From Planctomycetia bacterium (lineage in GTDB: Bacteria > Planctomycetota > GCA-002687715), in the NCBI GenBank assembly GCA_005790545.1, contig SXUL01000037.1, positions 16,598-80,597 of the forward strand: a stretch of DNA of 64,000 nucleotides, read 5' to 3'. This document shows, in pieces, positions 33,849-42,734 of this stretch (position 1 is the stretch's first letter; each line of letters starts with the position of its first letter). The notes beneath the pieces are model-generated. The model saw only the letters and a program-made list of their open reading frames with translations. It did no database searches and was not told the origin of the DNA. Made by a program: the position numbers and the translations under genes.

Positions 33849-35216
33849 TCAGAGAACCACGTCGCCTGTGGGCAACCCGCGTCCCTTGAACGCGGCGAGA
33901 TCTTCCGGCCCCAACGCCGTGAGCGGGGAGATTTCGACGGACCCCACAGCACCGGCTGCATCACGCGGGAGAGGCACGCCAGCCGCGTCCAGCCAGCGCA
34001 GCCACTGAGCCATCTGGTCCCGGCGACAAGATTCCGGGGAATCCTCGCCAGCCCGGTTCTTGATGGGTGAGAACTCGTCCTCGCGCCGGACCACCACCAG
34101 CAGCGGATGGGCCGCAGTGCGCATCGCATCAAAGATGAATGTCTCGAACTTGATGCCCGGGCGCAGGTGCACCGCACCATCGGGCCCCATGGAGGGAATG
34201 TCCTTGCGGGCCAGATGGAGCGGCAGACGTTCCTGACCACTCACGATTCTCTTGACGAAGGAGAGCTCGATGGCATGGATGGCGATGTTGCCTGCTCCGA
34301 ACCGGAGCGTTCCATCCTCGTTCCTGGCCTCACGGACCACAGCAGGCAGGTCGGAGTATTCGATCACGCCAGGGACACCATTCACGCGCCCCAGCACGCC
34401 GACTTTTTCATCCGGTCCGCGCTTGAGCACGGCCTTGGATGAGAACTCGCTTCCCCGCAAGGCATGCATTCCGATGAACCACGGGTCGCACACATCCACG
34501 AGGGGGTTGTCGACCTGGAAGTAGAAGAGTGTCTTGATGCCGGCGCGTTCCAATGCACCCAGGAGTCCGGAAACCTGCAACGCACGCAGCGTGCCTCCGT
34601 GGCCATCAGGACTGCGGAACAGCGCTGTAGGCGACTTCAACAGAAGCGCACCATCGGCATCCACGGCTGGCAGCGTGCCTTGCACAAAGAAATGGACGCA
34701 CGCGGGATCGAGCCCGAAGCAACCGTGCTCGGCGAAATGAGCGCGGGTCTCGGCGTCGTTGTCCGGGCCGGTCATGACACAAAGCGGGATCGAACGACCG
34801 GCATCGCGACTCCGGCGCAAGACCTTCCGCGCGAGAATGCTGAAGAGGGATGCGCCGGTGACCGGGCCCGCAGGGAACTTCCCCTTCGGGCCGGAGAGGC
34901 CGAGACGCGTCCCCTGACCACCAGCCACGATGAGTGCCGCCACCTCGCCACGTGCGAGCATTGCTCGCCCCAGTGTGAGCGCCTCGGCGTCCCGTTCCAC
35001 GTTCTCGCCGCGACGGAGCACCTCCATCTGTTCGAAGCGGGTCTCCGCTGCGTTGGGCGCAGTCTTCAACGCGGCGCGGAGTTCCGACAACTCCGCAACA
35101 GACAAAGTGGACAAGTCGGATTCCAAGGCCTGACGCTCGGCTGGAGAGAGCATTGCGAGGTGCTTCTCCAGTGCTCCCTGTCCAGCAGCGCGCAGCAGTT
35201 CCTCGGCGGAGGTCAT
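33849..35216 (-). CDS. UDP-sugar pyrophosphorylase (UDPGP family)
   Basis: Forms UDP-N-acetylglucosamine or UDP-glucose/galactose from UTP and sugar 1-phosphate. The 455-residue protein has the eukaryotic-type UDPGP signature VAGGQGTRLGLSGPKGKFP (about 93-111) and the blocks LCVMTGPDNDAETRAHF, FFVQGTLPAVDADG and LFYFQVDNPLVDVCDP. Together with EFSPIKNRAGEDSPE, these match UDP-N-acetylhexosamine pyrophosphorylase-like proteins better than bacterial GalU or GlmU. The helical N-terminal segment (about 1-75) is also typical. Its place beside ddl suggests supply of envelope sugar precursors. Sugar specificity is not settled by sequence. The ATG at 35216 lies four bases after the fabF stop. Confidence 0.85.
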   Translation of the reverse strand: MTSAEELLRAAGQGALEKHLAMLSPAERQALESDLSTLSVAELSELRAALKTAPNAAETRFEQMEVLRRGENVERDAEALTLGRAMLARGEVAALIVAGGQGTRLGLSGPKGKFPAGPVTGASLFSILARKVLRRSRDAGRSIPLCVMTGPDNDAETRAHFAEHGCFGLDPACVHFFVQGTLPAVDADGALLLKSPTALFRSPDGHGGTLRALQVSGLLGALERAGIKTLFYFQVDNPLVDVCDPWFIGMHALRGSEFSSKAVLKRGPDEKVGVLGRVNGVPGVIEYSDLPAVVREARNEDGTLRFGAGNIAIHAIELSFVKRIVSGQERLPLHLARKDIPSMGPDGAVHLRPGIKFETFIFDAMRTAAHPLLVVVRREDEFSPIKNRAGEDSPESCRRDQMAQWLRWLDAAGVPLPRDAAGAVGSVEISPLTALGPEDLAAFKGRGLPTGDVVL

Positions 35217-35220
35217 GGGA

Positions 35221-36459
35221 TCAGAGCGAGCGGAAGGCAAGCGTGCAATTGTGTCCGCCGAAGCCGAGGCTGTTCGACAGCGCACCGCGCAGACGCTTCT
35301 CGCGTGTCCCCTCGGGCACGTAGTCGAGAGTGCAACCCTCACCAGGGACCTCATGATTCAAGGTGCGGTGCACGACGCCGTGATGGAGCGAGAGCGCCGT
35401 TACGACAGCCTCGACTGCGCCAGACGCGCCCAGCAAATGTCCGAGCATGGACTTGGTGCTGTTCACCCAGAGACGCGGCGCTTCCTCACCAAACACAGCG
35501 CGTACCGCGGCGCTTTCGTTGGGATCGTTGATGGGCGTGCTGGTGCCGTGAGCGTTGATGTAATCCACGTCCGACGTGTTGAGCTTTGCATCCGCGAGCG
35601 CGAGACGCATGGAGCGCTGCGCACCCTCAGCATTCTCCGCGGGCGCCGTGATGTGGTGGGCATCCGCGGTGGCCCCGAAGCCGGCGAACTCGCAGTAGAT
35701 CTTGGCGCCGCGCGCACGTGCGTGCTCGAGCGTTTCCAGCACGAGAAAGCCGGCGCCTTCACCCATCACGAATCCGTCGCGATCCTTGTCGAAGGGACGC
35801 GAAGCGCGCTGCGGATCATCATTCCGCGTGCTCATGGCCCGCAAGGCGCAGAAGCCTCCGATGCCAAGCGGGACAACGGTGGCCTCGGAACCACCACTCA
35901 AGATGATGTCTGCTTCACCGGAGCGCAGGGTGCGGAGTGCCGTTCCCAGACCATGCGACGCGGATGCGCAGGCCGAAGCCGTGACCCAGTTGGGCCCCTT
36001 CAGGCCGAGCTCGATGCTGATCTCGCCACTCAAGGCGTTCATCATGAGCTTGGGGATGAAGAAAGGACTCATCCGCGACGGACCGCGCGACATGAGCACT
36101 TCCTTCTGCTCCTCCATCGTGCCAAGGCCGCCGATGCCTGAACCTGCGATCACACCGACGCGGGAGGCATCGAGGGTGTTCACGTCCAGCCCGGAGTCCT
36201 TCCAAGCCTGCAGGCCGGCGAACAAACCGAGCTGGCTGAAGCGATCGAGCTTCTTCGCGCGTTGCGGGCCAAGGGTGGCTGCTGCGTCGAAACCCTTCAC
36301 TTCGCCTGCGATCCGCGTGGCGAAAGCGCTGGCGTCGAAGAGCGTGATGGCCCCCACCCCGGAACTGCCAGCCAGCAGCCCGTTCCAGGTGTCCTCGCAG
36401 GTGAGACCCAGCGGTGACACCAAACCGACTCCGGTCACGACGATCGTGCGCTCAGCCAT
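35221..36459 (-). CDS. fabF: 3-oxoacyl-ACP synthase II
   Basis: Condenses malonyl-ACP with acyl-ACP in fatty-acid elongation. The thiolase fold has catalytic Cys164 in VTASACASASHG, the first His in NAHGTSTPIND (near 304) and the second in KSMLGHLLGASGAVE (near 341). Length (412) is standard. It sits 39 bases after acpP, the usual partner, within the rpmF-to-tsaE run. The AGCEG-type FabB variant is not favoured, because the acyl-pocket sequence and acpP linkage fit FabF. Confidence 0.96.
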   Translation of the reverse strand: MAERTIVVTGVGLVSPLGLTCEDTWNGLLAGSSGVGAITLFDASAFATRIAGEVKGFDAAATLGPQRAKKLDRFSQLGLFAGLQAWKDSGLDVNTLDASRVGVIAGSGIGGLGTMEEQKEVLMSRGPSRMSPFFIPKLMMNALSGEISIELGLKGPNWVTASACASASHGLGTALRTLRSGEADIILSGGSEATVVPLGIGGFCALRAMSTRNDDPQRASRPFDKDRDGFVMGEGAGFLVLETLEHARARGAKIYCEFAGFGATADAHHITAPAENAEGAQRSMRLALADAKLNTSDVDYINAHGTSTPINDPNESAAVRAVFGEEAPRLWVNSTKSMLGHLLGASGAVEAVVTALSLHHGVVHRTLNHEVPGEGCTLDYVPEGTREKRLRGALSNSLGFGGHNCTLAFRSL

Positions 36460-36498
36460 GCTCGGTACCCGGCCGCGCGCTGGCGGCCGCGGGGCGCA

Positions 36499-36735
36499 TC
36501 ACTTGCCGCCCTTCTCCTTGATGTAGTTGACGGCTGCACCAACGGTCTGGATCTTCTCGGAATCTTCCGTGGGGATGGTGACACTGAACGCTTCTTCAAG
36601 CGCCATGACCAACTCAACGGTATCCAGTGAATCCGCTCCCAAGTCGTTCACGAAGGAGGAGTTCAACTTCACGTTCTCCTTCTTCTGGGAGAGCGTCTTG
36701 CAGACGATGTCGATCACCTTGTCTTCGAGGCTCAT
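36499..36735 (-). CDS. acpP: Acyl carrier protein
   Basis: A 78-residue acidic helical carrier of growing acyl chains. The phosphopantetheine site is Ser36 in [18 protein letters not shown]. The ATG at 36735 has GGGGAGAACAAGC upstream, a strong ribosome-binding site; an upstream ATG at 36765 would add ten unrelated residues. A 101-base gap to fabG contains a promoter-like pair, as expected for a protein needed at high levels. Confidence 0.98.
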   Translation of the reverse strand: MSLEDKVIDIVCKTLSQKKENVKLNSSFVNDLGADSLDTVELVMALEEAFSVTIPTEDSEKIQTVGAAVNYIKEKGGK

Positions 36736-36764
36736 GCTTGTTCTCCCCTGCTCCCGCCGTCGCA

Positions 36765-36780
36765 AATCGCAACGGCGATT
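36765..36780. promoter_or_regulatory. Inverted repeat in the acpP leader
   Basis: AATCGC-AACG-GCGATT is a perfect 6-bp inverted repeat about 12-27 bases downstream of the start predicted for the acpP promoter at 36799-36827. It could be an operator for a fatty-acid regulator or an mRNA hairpin protecting the 5' end. No known FapR/FadR consensus is matched. Confidence 0.3.
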
Positions 36781-36798
36781 CCAGCTTGGGCGTCCGGC

Positions 36799-36827
36799 GT
36801 CATATCATGCGGGCTTGCGCGGATCAA
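36799..36827 (-). promoter_or_regulatory. Candidate promoter for acpP-fabF
   Basis: On the minus strand, TTGATC (36827-36822) and TATGAC (36804-36799) are separated by exactly 17 bases, each matching four of six consensus positions. It lies in the largest internal gap of the fab run. It would give acpP and fabF extra transcription beyond read-through from rpmF. Confidence 0.45.
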
Positions 36828-36836
36828 TCACGGGCC

Positions 36837-37583
36837 TCAAAGGCGAAGCCCCCCATCGATGACCAGAACCTGCCCGGTCACGTAATCCGAGAGGCCCGAG
36901 GCGAGGTACAGGACGCCACCGGCGACGTCTTCACCTCGGCCGCGGCGACCCACGGCGATGTCCCCGAGCATGGATTCCTTCTGCTCTTCCGTGAGCGCTG
37001 AGGTCATGTCGGTTTCAATGAAACCCGGTGCGATGGCATTCACCAGCACTCCGCGGCTTCCGAACTCCTTGGCAAGGGAACGGGTCATGGCGATGAGCCC
37101 ACCCTTGCTGGCGGCGTAGTTCGCCTGACCTGCGTTGCCGTGGATTCCCACCACGGAGGCCATGTTGATGATCCGCGCGCCGCGGTTCTTCAGGAGCGTG
37201 CGGGCCAAAGCGCGAATGAGGGCGAACGCACCCTTCAGGTTCACGTCCACCACGGTGTCCCAATCATCCTCGCTCATGCGCATGACGAGTCCGTCACGCG
37301 TCACGCCGGCGTTGTTGACAAGAACGTCCACACGACCAAGGTCCGCTTGCAACTGCGCAGCCAGCGCTTGCACGGCATCGAACGAACCCATGTTCACGCC
37401 GTAGGTAAAGACACGTCCACCGTGGACGCGGCACGCTTCCGCTGTGGCATCCACGTTGGAGGTTGAGGTGGCGATGAGCGCAAGATCACAGCCTTCACGT
37501 GCCAGAGCTTCGGCGACGGCACGGCCGATGCCACGCGACGAACCCGTCACCACTGCACACTTGCCCTTGAGACCGAGGTCCAT
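36837..37583 (-). CDS. fabG: 3-oxoacyl-ACP reductase
   Basis: NADPH-dependent reduction of 3-oxoacyl-ACP in each elongation cycle. Short-chain dehydrogenase of 248 residues with the cofactor loop VVTGSSRGIGRAVAEAL (about 11-27), NNAGVTRDGL, the catalytic Ser in NMASVVG, and the Tyr/Lys pair in NYAASKGG. C-terminal IAPGFIETDMT is family-typical. The ATG overlaps the fabD stop (TGATG); an upstream in-frame start at 37631 lies inside fabD and is not needed. Confidence 0.95.
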   Translation of the reverse strand: MDLGLKGKCAVVTGSSRGIGRAVAEALAREGCDLALIATSTSNVDATAEACRVHGGRVFTYGVNMGSFDAVQALAAQLQADLGRVDVLVNNAGVTRDGLVMRMSEDDWDTVVDVNLKGAFALIRALARTLLKNRGARIINMASVVGIHGNAGQANYAASKGGLIAMTRSLAKEFGSRGVLVNAIAPGFIETDMTSALTEEQKESMLGDIAVGRRGRGEDVAGGVLYLASGLSDYVTGQVLVIDGGLRL

Positions 37584-38494
37584 CAGGCCTCCTCCTCGGG
37601 GAGCGCCAGCATGGCGATGCCCGGTGCACACTTCCTCGCGAGCGCAGAGAGCACACGTCCTGGAGGTGGTTCCGCCGCCTCATGGCAACCGGCCGCCTCC
37701 AGTCCACGCATGGTCTCTTCCCAACGGACCGGCTCCACGACCTGCCGCGCCAGCAACATGCGAATGGTCGTCACGTCCTGGACGGGCGCCGCCGTCACGT
37801 TGGACCAGATCGGGATGCGCGGCGCGTGCATCGTGGTTGCAGCGAGCGCTGCTTCCAGCGCATCGCGCGCCGGAGCCATGAGGGGCGAGTGGAACGCCCC
37901 AGCCACGCTCAACGGGATGCAGCGGCGAATGCCCTCCGCTGTCGCTGCTTCGGGAACGCGCGCGAGGGCCTCGCAATCACCGGACAAGACCACCTGGCCA
38001 GGCGCATTCAGGTTGGCCACCACCAGCACGCCCGCACCGCGCGCGCGAGCACAGACGCGTTCTGCTGCGGCCGGATCGGCTCCCACCAGACTGGTCATCC
38101 CGGAAGGGATACGCGTCGCCGCGTCCTGCATGGCGAGCCCGCGTGCGCGCACAAGTTTCAGCCCGTCCTCGAAGCTGAATGTGCCGGCGAAACAATGAGC
38201 CGTGTATTCCCCCAGGGAAAGCCCCGCCGCTGCCTGGAAGGATGCGTCCTCGAACAGCCCCGCAGCGCGCCGACCGGCGAGCACCGCCAGTGAAGTCACG
38301 AAGATGGCCGGCTGTGCGTACTCCGTGCGCGTGAGATCTTCGCCGGGCCCCTCACGGACAATGCGCGTGAGCGGGATTCCGAGGATCTCATCCGCCCTGA
38401 GAAAGAGATCCCGCGCTGCGGGGTGCTTCGCGCAGGCGAGCATCCCCATGCCGATCTCCTGGGCTCCCTGTCCGGGAAAGAGCAATGCGCGCAC
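37583..38494 (-). CDS. fabD: Malonyl-CoA--ACP transacylase
   Basis: Loads malonyl groups onto acyl carrier protein. The N-terminus LLFPGQGAQEIGMG, nucleophile Ser93 in AGLSLGEYTAH and the catalytic His in VAGAFHSPLM (near 204) are all present. Length (303) is standard. It begins nine bases after the fabH stop and overlaps fabG at its end. Confidence 0.96.
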   Translation of the reverse strand: MRALLFPGQGAQEIGMGMLACAKHPAARDLFLRADEILGIPLTRIVREGPGEDLTRTEYAQPAIFVTSLAVLAGRRAAGLFEDASFQAAAGLSLGEYTAHCFAGTFSFEDGLKLVRARGLAMQDAATRIPSGMTSLVGADPAAAERVCARARGAGVLVVANLNAPGQVVLSGDCEALARVPEAATAEGIRRCIPLSVAGAFHSPLMAPARDALEAALAATTMHAPRIPIWSNVTAAPVQDVTTIRMLLARQVVEPVRWEETMRGLEAAGCHEAAEPPPGRVLSALARKCAPGIAMLALPEEEA

Positions 38495-38503
38495 GGGTGA
38501 TCC

Positions 38504-39490
38504 TCACCAACGCAGCAGCACGGAGCCCCAAGTGAGCCCGGCGCCGAAGGCCAGCAGTGAAACGTATTTGTCCTCGAGCAGGCGGCCTGCACGGCGAGCT
38601 TCATCCAGGGCGATACCCACACTGGCGCCAGACGTGTTGCCGTACTTCTCGAGGTTCATGAAGATGCGTTCTTCAGGAAAATCGAGTTTCCTCAAAGCCG
38701 ATTCGATGATGCGGTAATTCACCTGATGCGGCACGACGAGCCCGAAGTCGTCCACCTTGAGCGCGTGCTGGCGCATCTGGCGTTCAACGAGTTCGCGGAA
38801 TTTCTCGACAGCAAACTTGTAGGTCTCGTTGCCCTTGATGACGAGCTTGTTCTCGCGCGCATCAAGGAGTTCGTGCGTCAGCGGTTTTCTGGAGCCACCT
38901 GCGCGGATGTACATCGTCTCCACACCCGTGCCGTCCGCGCCGAGGAAACTCTCGAGGATGCGTCCGCGCGGAGCGTCGGGTGAGAGCACGACCGCTCCCG
39001 CTCCATCACCAAAGAGGATGCAACTCGAGCGATCTTCGTAGTTGGCGATGCGGCTCATGCATTCGCCGCCGATCACGAGTGCGCGTTCACTGCGGCCTGA
39101 CTCGACCATGGCTGTGCCGAGCGTCAACGCGGTCACGAATCCGGGGCAAGCTGCGTTGATATCCAGCGCCATCGCCTCGCGGCAGCCCAGTGCTTTCTGC
39201 ACAAAACAGGCCGTGCCCGGCACGTGCTGGTCCGGAGTGACGGTCGCCACGATGATGAGATCGATGCTCTCGGGCAGCACGCCTGCGTCCTCAAGCGCAC
39301 GCCGACCAGCCGCAATGCAGAGGTCGCTCGTGGCCTGCTCTGGTGCAGCGATCCGTCGTTCACGCATGCCGGTGCGTGTAAAGATCCACTCGTCCGACGT
39401 GTCCACCATCTTCTCGAGATCGTGGTTGCTGAGAACCCTCTCGGGAACATAGGACCCGGTTCCCAAGATGCCGACCGGACGGGTCTTCAT
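38504..39490 (-). CDS. fabH: 3-oxoacyl-ACP synthase III
   Basis: Starts fatty-acid synthesis by condensing acetyl-CoA (or another short acyl-CoA) with malonyl-ACP. The triad is visible: Cys115 in NAACPGFVTAL, His in VPHQVNYRI (near 255) and Asn in EKYGNTSGAS (near 285). Length (328) is typical. The ATG overlaps the plsX stop as ATGA. Whether it prefers straight or branched primers cannot be read here. Confidence 0.96.
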   Translation of the reverse strand: MKTRPVGILGTGSYVPERVLSNHDLEKMVDTSDEWIFTRTGMRERRIAAPEQATSDLCIAAGRRALEDAGVLPESIDLIIVATVTPDQHVPGTACFVQKALGCREAMALDINAACPGFVTALTLGTAMVESGRSERALVIGGECMSRIANYEDRSSCILFGDGAGAVVLSPDAPRGRILESFLGADGTGVETMYIRAGGSRKPLTHELLDARENKLVIKGNETYKFAVEKFRELVERQMRQHALKVDDFGLVVPHQVNYRIIESALRKLDFPEERIFMNLEKYGNTSGASVGIALDEARRAGRLLEDKYVSLLAFGAGLTWGSVLLRW

Positions 39491-40491
39491 GATGCCGACT
39501 CTTCGTGCGTGGCAGCGATGTCGCGGGTCATGGCCGCAAGAGCCCCGCTTCTGTGGATGCGCGCGGCCTGAAGAATCGCATTGCGGACCGCTTTCGGGCC
39601 CGACCGCCCGTGAGCGATCAGGACCAGCTTGTTGATGCCAAGGAGCGGCGCCCCGCCATGCTCCGAGTAATCAAGAGCATGCTGGAAGCGCTTGTACGCA
39701 TCCATTGCTTCCGTTCCTGATGCGGCAATGATCTTGCCCAGATCACCGAGTCTGTGGGCCACCATTTCATGCAGGCCTTCGGCGGTTTTCAGAATCACGT
39801 TGCCCGTGAAACCCTCGGCAACAATCACATGGCAGTCGCCCGTGAAGACATCGTTGCCTTCAATGTTCCCGACAAAATCGATGTGTCCGATACCTGCGAG
39901 CATCTCGCCCGTTTCCTGCAGAAGGGAGGTTCCCTTCCCTTCCTCGCTGCCGATGTTCATGAGCCCGACGCGCGGCTTCGCGACATCGAGCATGCGCCGC
40001 GCATATTCTGCTGCGAGGATCCCGTAGTGAAAAAGATGGATCGACTTGCAGTGCAAGTTGGCGCCCGCGTCGCACAGCACCACCGGGCCGCGCAGGCTCG
40101 GCAGGGTGACGGCGATCCCGGGACGACGAACACCCGGGATGAGCCTGATGAACACCGTTGCAGCAGCCACGGCCGCGCCGGTGTTGCCAGCGGCGACGAG
40201 CCCGTCGGCTCGCTGATCGCGCACGAGTTCCGCGGCACGCCGGATGGAGGAGTCCTCTTTCCGTACGGCGTCGGTTGCGGCATCTCCTCCGCCGACGACC
40301 TCGCTGGCAGCGACCACCTCCAGGCGCGGCGAATCGAATCCACCGAGTTCCCGGCGTAGCGCCCCCGGATCTCCAACCAGGAGCACGGAGACTTCGGCGT
40401 CACGCTCCAATGCTTCGCGCGCACCGGCGACAGTTGCCACGGGTGCGTGATCGCCTCCCATGGCGTCCAGTGCGATGCGCGCCGTGGTCAT
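39487..40491 (-). CDS. plsX: Phosphate acyltransferase PlsX
   Basis: Makes acyl-phosphate from acyl-ACP, the first committed step of the PlsX/PlsY route to phosphatidic acid. The N-terminal signature ARIALDAMGGDHAPVATVAGA is directly recognisable, followed by VLLVGDP, then VAAGNTGAAVAAATVF, NIGSEEGKGT and VAEGFTGNVILKTAEGL. From the ATG at 40491 the protein has 334 residues; the frame is open to 40806, but that part overlaps rpmF. It links phospholipid synthesis directly to the fab genes that follow. Confidence 0.95.
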   Translation of the reverse strand: MTTARIALDAMGGDHAPVATVAGAREALERDAEVSVLLVGDPGALRRELGGFDSPRLEVVAASEVVGGGDAATDAVRKEDSSIRRAAELVRDQRADGLVAAGNTGAAVAAATVFIRLIPGVRRPGIAVTLPSLRGPVVLCDAGANLHCKSIHLFHYGILAAEYARRMLDVAKPRVGLMNIGSEEGKGTSLLQETGEMLAGIGHIDFVGNIEGNDVFTGDCHVIVAEGFTGNVILKTAEGLHEMVAHRLGDLGKIIAASGTEAMDAYKRFQHALDYSEHGGAPLLGINKLVLIAHGRSGPKAVRNAILQAARIHRSGALAAMTRDIAATHEESAS

Positions 40492-40514
40492 GCTCGCGGC
40501 AGCCTGCTCATAGC

Positions 40515-40697
40515 TCAGAAGCTCGAAGTTTCGACCACAGCCTTGCCGGCGTAGTGCCCGCAGTTGTGGCAGACGCGATGGGCCGGAATGGCCGCTTGGC
40601 AGTTGGCGCAACGTGCGAGGCAGAGCTTCGGCAATGCCTGATGCGAACGCCGCATGCGGCGGCGCATCTTGCTGGTCTTTTTCTTGGGTACGGCCAT
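40515..40697 (-). CDS. rpmF: 50S ribosomal protein L32
   Basis: A 60-residue basic ribosomal protein starting MAVPKKKTSKMRRRMRRSH. A zinc ribbon, CANC and CHNC (about residues 30-33 and 43-46), marks the zinc-binding form of L32. It heads the rpmF-plsX-fab run, the common bacterial arrangement that ties ribosome and lipid synthesis. A 211-bp gap to recA should hold its promoter, but I could not pick a convincing one. Confidence 0.97.
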   Translation of the reverse strand: MAVPKKKTSKMRRRMRRSHQALPKLCLARCANCQAAIPAHRVCHNCGHYAGKAVVETSSF

Positions 40698-40860
40698 GTC
40701 GTTTCTCCGCGCACCAGTCCCCGTTCAGAGAACGACCGGGACACCAGATCCCCCAACGAGATCCGGATGTGCGCCGGCATTGTGCCAACTCCCGGCAGAT
40801 TTTCACGGGGCCACCTGGTGCCCCCCGGTTTTCAGAACCCTGTCACGCGGACCCAGCTCA

Positions 40861-40883
40861 CGCCCCCTGTTGCGCAAGGGGCG
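40861..40883 (-). terminator. Weak hairpin after recA
   Basis: A 6-bp stem (CGCCCC/GGGGCG) with an 11-base loop containing the palindrome TTGCGCAA lies 25 bases after the recA stop on the recA strand. No T-run follows. It may separate recA from the rpmF run. Confidence 0.25.
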
Positions 40884-40908
40884 CGGAGCCAGTCACTTGA
40901 GCACCGGT

Positions 40909-42051
40909 TCAGGCAGCGCCGTCCGATTTGGCGACAACATCGGCCCCCTTGGCGAGCACGGCGGCACGGATCTTCGCGAGCAAGACCGGATTCTCTTTCA
41001 TGAGATCACGGCTGCGTTCCCTTCCCTGCCCGAGCTTCTCCTCCCCGTAGCTGAACCACGAGCCGGACTTCTCAACGATGCCTGCGGCCACCGCAAGATC
41101 GAGCACATCTCCGGCCGCCGAGATCCCCTCGCTGTAAAGGATGTCGAACTCGACCACGCGGAATGGTGGCGCGATCTTGTTCTTGACAACCGTCACCTTG
41201 GTGCGGTTGCCGACCACTTCCTCTCCATCCTTGATCTTGCCAATGCGCCGGATGTCGAGACGGCATGTGGCATAGAACTTGAGCGCGCGTCCACCGGTGG
41301 TGGTTTCAGGGCTGCCAAACATCACCCCGATCTTCTCGCGGATCTGGTTGATGAAGATGAGACAGCAGTTGGAGCGCGCGACCGCTGCGGTGAGCTTTCT
41401 GAGCGCCTGAGACATGAGACGCGCCTGCAATCCCACGTGGGAATCGCCCATCTCACCTTCCAGTTCGGCCTTGGGAACCAGGGCGGCCACGGAGTCGACG
41501 ACAACAACATCCACGGCGCCGGAGCGCACCAGCATCTCGGTGATCTCGAGAGCTTGTTCCCCCGTGTCCGGCTGACTCACGAGCACATTCTGGAAGTCCA
41601 CACCGAGCTTCCGTGCATAAGCAGGATCGAGTGCGTGTTCGGCGTCGATGAATGCACAGACGCCGCCTTCCTTCTGAGCACTGGCCACTACGTGCAGTGT
41701 GAGTGTGGTCTTGCCCGAGGATTCCGGTCCGTAGATCTCGATGATGCGTCCGCGCGGAAGCCCCTTGCCGCCGAGCGCAAGATCGAGTGAGAGAGCACCC
41801 GTGCTGATGCCACGGATGTCTTCATTGCTTCTCTCACCGAGACGCATGATCGAGCCCTTGCCGAACTGCGTCTCGATCTGCACGAGCGTCGAACTCAGCA
41901 TCTGGTTCTTGCCCGCTTGTTGCTTCTGCACGTCGCCAAGGCTTGGTGCCGCCAGCGGTTTCGCCACGACGCGTTCTGGCGTCTTGGCCGCTGCTGCCGG
42001 AACCACAGGTTGTCTTGCCGCCGCCATCCCGCCCCGATCCGTTGTCACCAT
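40909..42051 (-). CDS. recA: RecA recombinase
   Basis: ATP-dependent strand-exchange protein of homologous recombination. The Walker A loop [10 protein letters not shown] is at 108-117, and Walker B is [12 protein letters not shown]. The L2 region block [20 protein letters not shown] and the [12 protein letters not shown] stretch are intact. The protein has 380 residues and an N-terminal extension of about 41 residues, rich in Ala/Pro/Val, compared with E. coli RecA. The start at 42051 is supported by a strong GGGAGG seven bases upstream, so the extension looks real. The C-terminus is short and less acidic than in E. coli. No LexA-type box was found upstream. Confidence 0.97.
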   Translation of the reverse strand: MVTTDRGGMAAARQPVVPAAAAKTPERVVAKPLAAPSLGDVQKQQAGKNQMLSSTLVQIETQFGKGSIMRLGERSNEDIRGISTGALSLDLALGGKGLPRGRIIEIYGPESSGKTTLTLHVVASAQKEGGVCAFIDAEHALDPAYARKLGVDFQNVLVSQPDTGEQALEITEMLVRSGAVDVVVVDSVAALVPKAELEGEMGDSHVGLQARLMSQALRKLTAAVARSNCCLIFINQIREKIGVMFGSPETTTGGRALKFYATCRLDIRRIGKIKDGEEVVGNRTKVTVVKNKIAPPFRVVEFDILYSEGISAAGDVLDLAVAAGIVEKSGSWFSYGEEKLGQGRERSRDLMKENPVLLAKIRAAVLAKGADVVAKSDGAA

Positions 42052-42161
42052 GAAAAAACCTCCCGCTGGACCCCGCCGCACCTCGCGACGGACCGCGCCG
42101 TCACGCATCTTCGCGACGTCGGCATCCTACCAGAGCGGGAGGACAGTGCCCATACAAATAC

Positions 42162-42734
42162 CTAACGCATGACGTAATGTTGCAAGGGCGTATAGCTGAC
42201 CCCATCGGGATGCTCAAAACTCTGGAAAAGACCAGCCTCGCGTGCCGCAAAGTGCCCGAATTCCCGCCGCACGGCGGGGCCCATCTTGGCCGCAAGCCCG
42301 AGGGTCTCCTTGCCCTTGCGAACGCGCCCCAAGGTGACGTGGGGACTCCAAACTCCGCGCTCCTGGCGCCAGCCGCAGAGTTCGAGATTCTCGTCGAGAC
42401 GGGAGCGCAGTTGTCGCAGGCGCGCATCGTCATCCGGCGTGAGTCCGCGCACGCCACAATGAACAACACGCAACTCCTCCATGCTGGGTGAGCCGGTCAA
42501 CCCGACCACGACGAGGTTCATGGCCTTGGTCCCGGCGAAGGCGCGTGCTCCCGCCCGCACAACGTCGACGAGGTCACGGTCAAGGACTTCGCCCACGAAG
42601 CGCATGGTGATGTGAAGATTATCGTCGGGAACCCATGTGACACGTGCACCACCCGCCGCGAGCCGCTCTCCTTCTTCGACCAAGCGCGCCCGCAGTTTCA
42701 CCGGCAGGGTGAGAGCAAAAAAAGTGCGTGCCAT
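42162..42734 (-). CDS. thpR: RNA 2',3'-cyclic phosphodiesterase (LigT/ThpR)
   Basis: A 190-residue 2H-family phosphoesterase that opens 2',3'-cyclic phosphates on RNA ends. The two hallmark HxTx motifs are HITMRF (His41) and HVTLGR (near 130), with the family-typical start RTFFALTLPVKLRARL. The ATG overlaps the stop of the upstream exported-protein gene (TGATG); the open frame further upstream lies within that gene. The physiological substrate is unknown. Confidence 0.92.
   Translation of the reverse strand: MARTFFALTLPVKLRARLVEEGERLAAGGARVTWVPDDNLHITMRFVGEVLDRDLVDVVRAGARAFAGTKAMNLVVVGLTGSPSMEELRVVHCGVRGLTPDDDARLRQLRSRLDENLELCGWRQERGVWSPHVTLGRVRKGKETLGLAAKMGPAVRREFGHFAAREAGLFQSFEHPDGVSYTPLQHYVMR

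Noticed and set aside
40772..40787. TGGCAC on the minus strand upstream of rpmF, with GG-N10-GC spacing.
   Set aside because: The -12 half is CGGCG rather than TTGCW, and an enhancer-dependent promoter for a ribosomal-lipid operon is implausible.
42052..42161. A LexA/SOS operator before recA.
   Set aside because: Neither CTGT-N8-ACAG nor GAAC-N4-GTTC occurs; only repeated TCGCGA words were seen.
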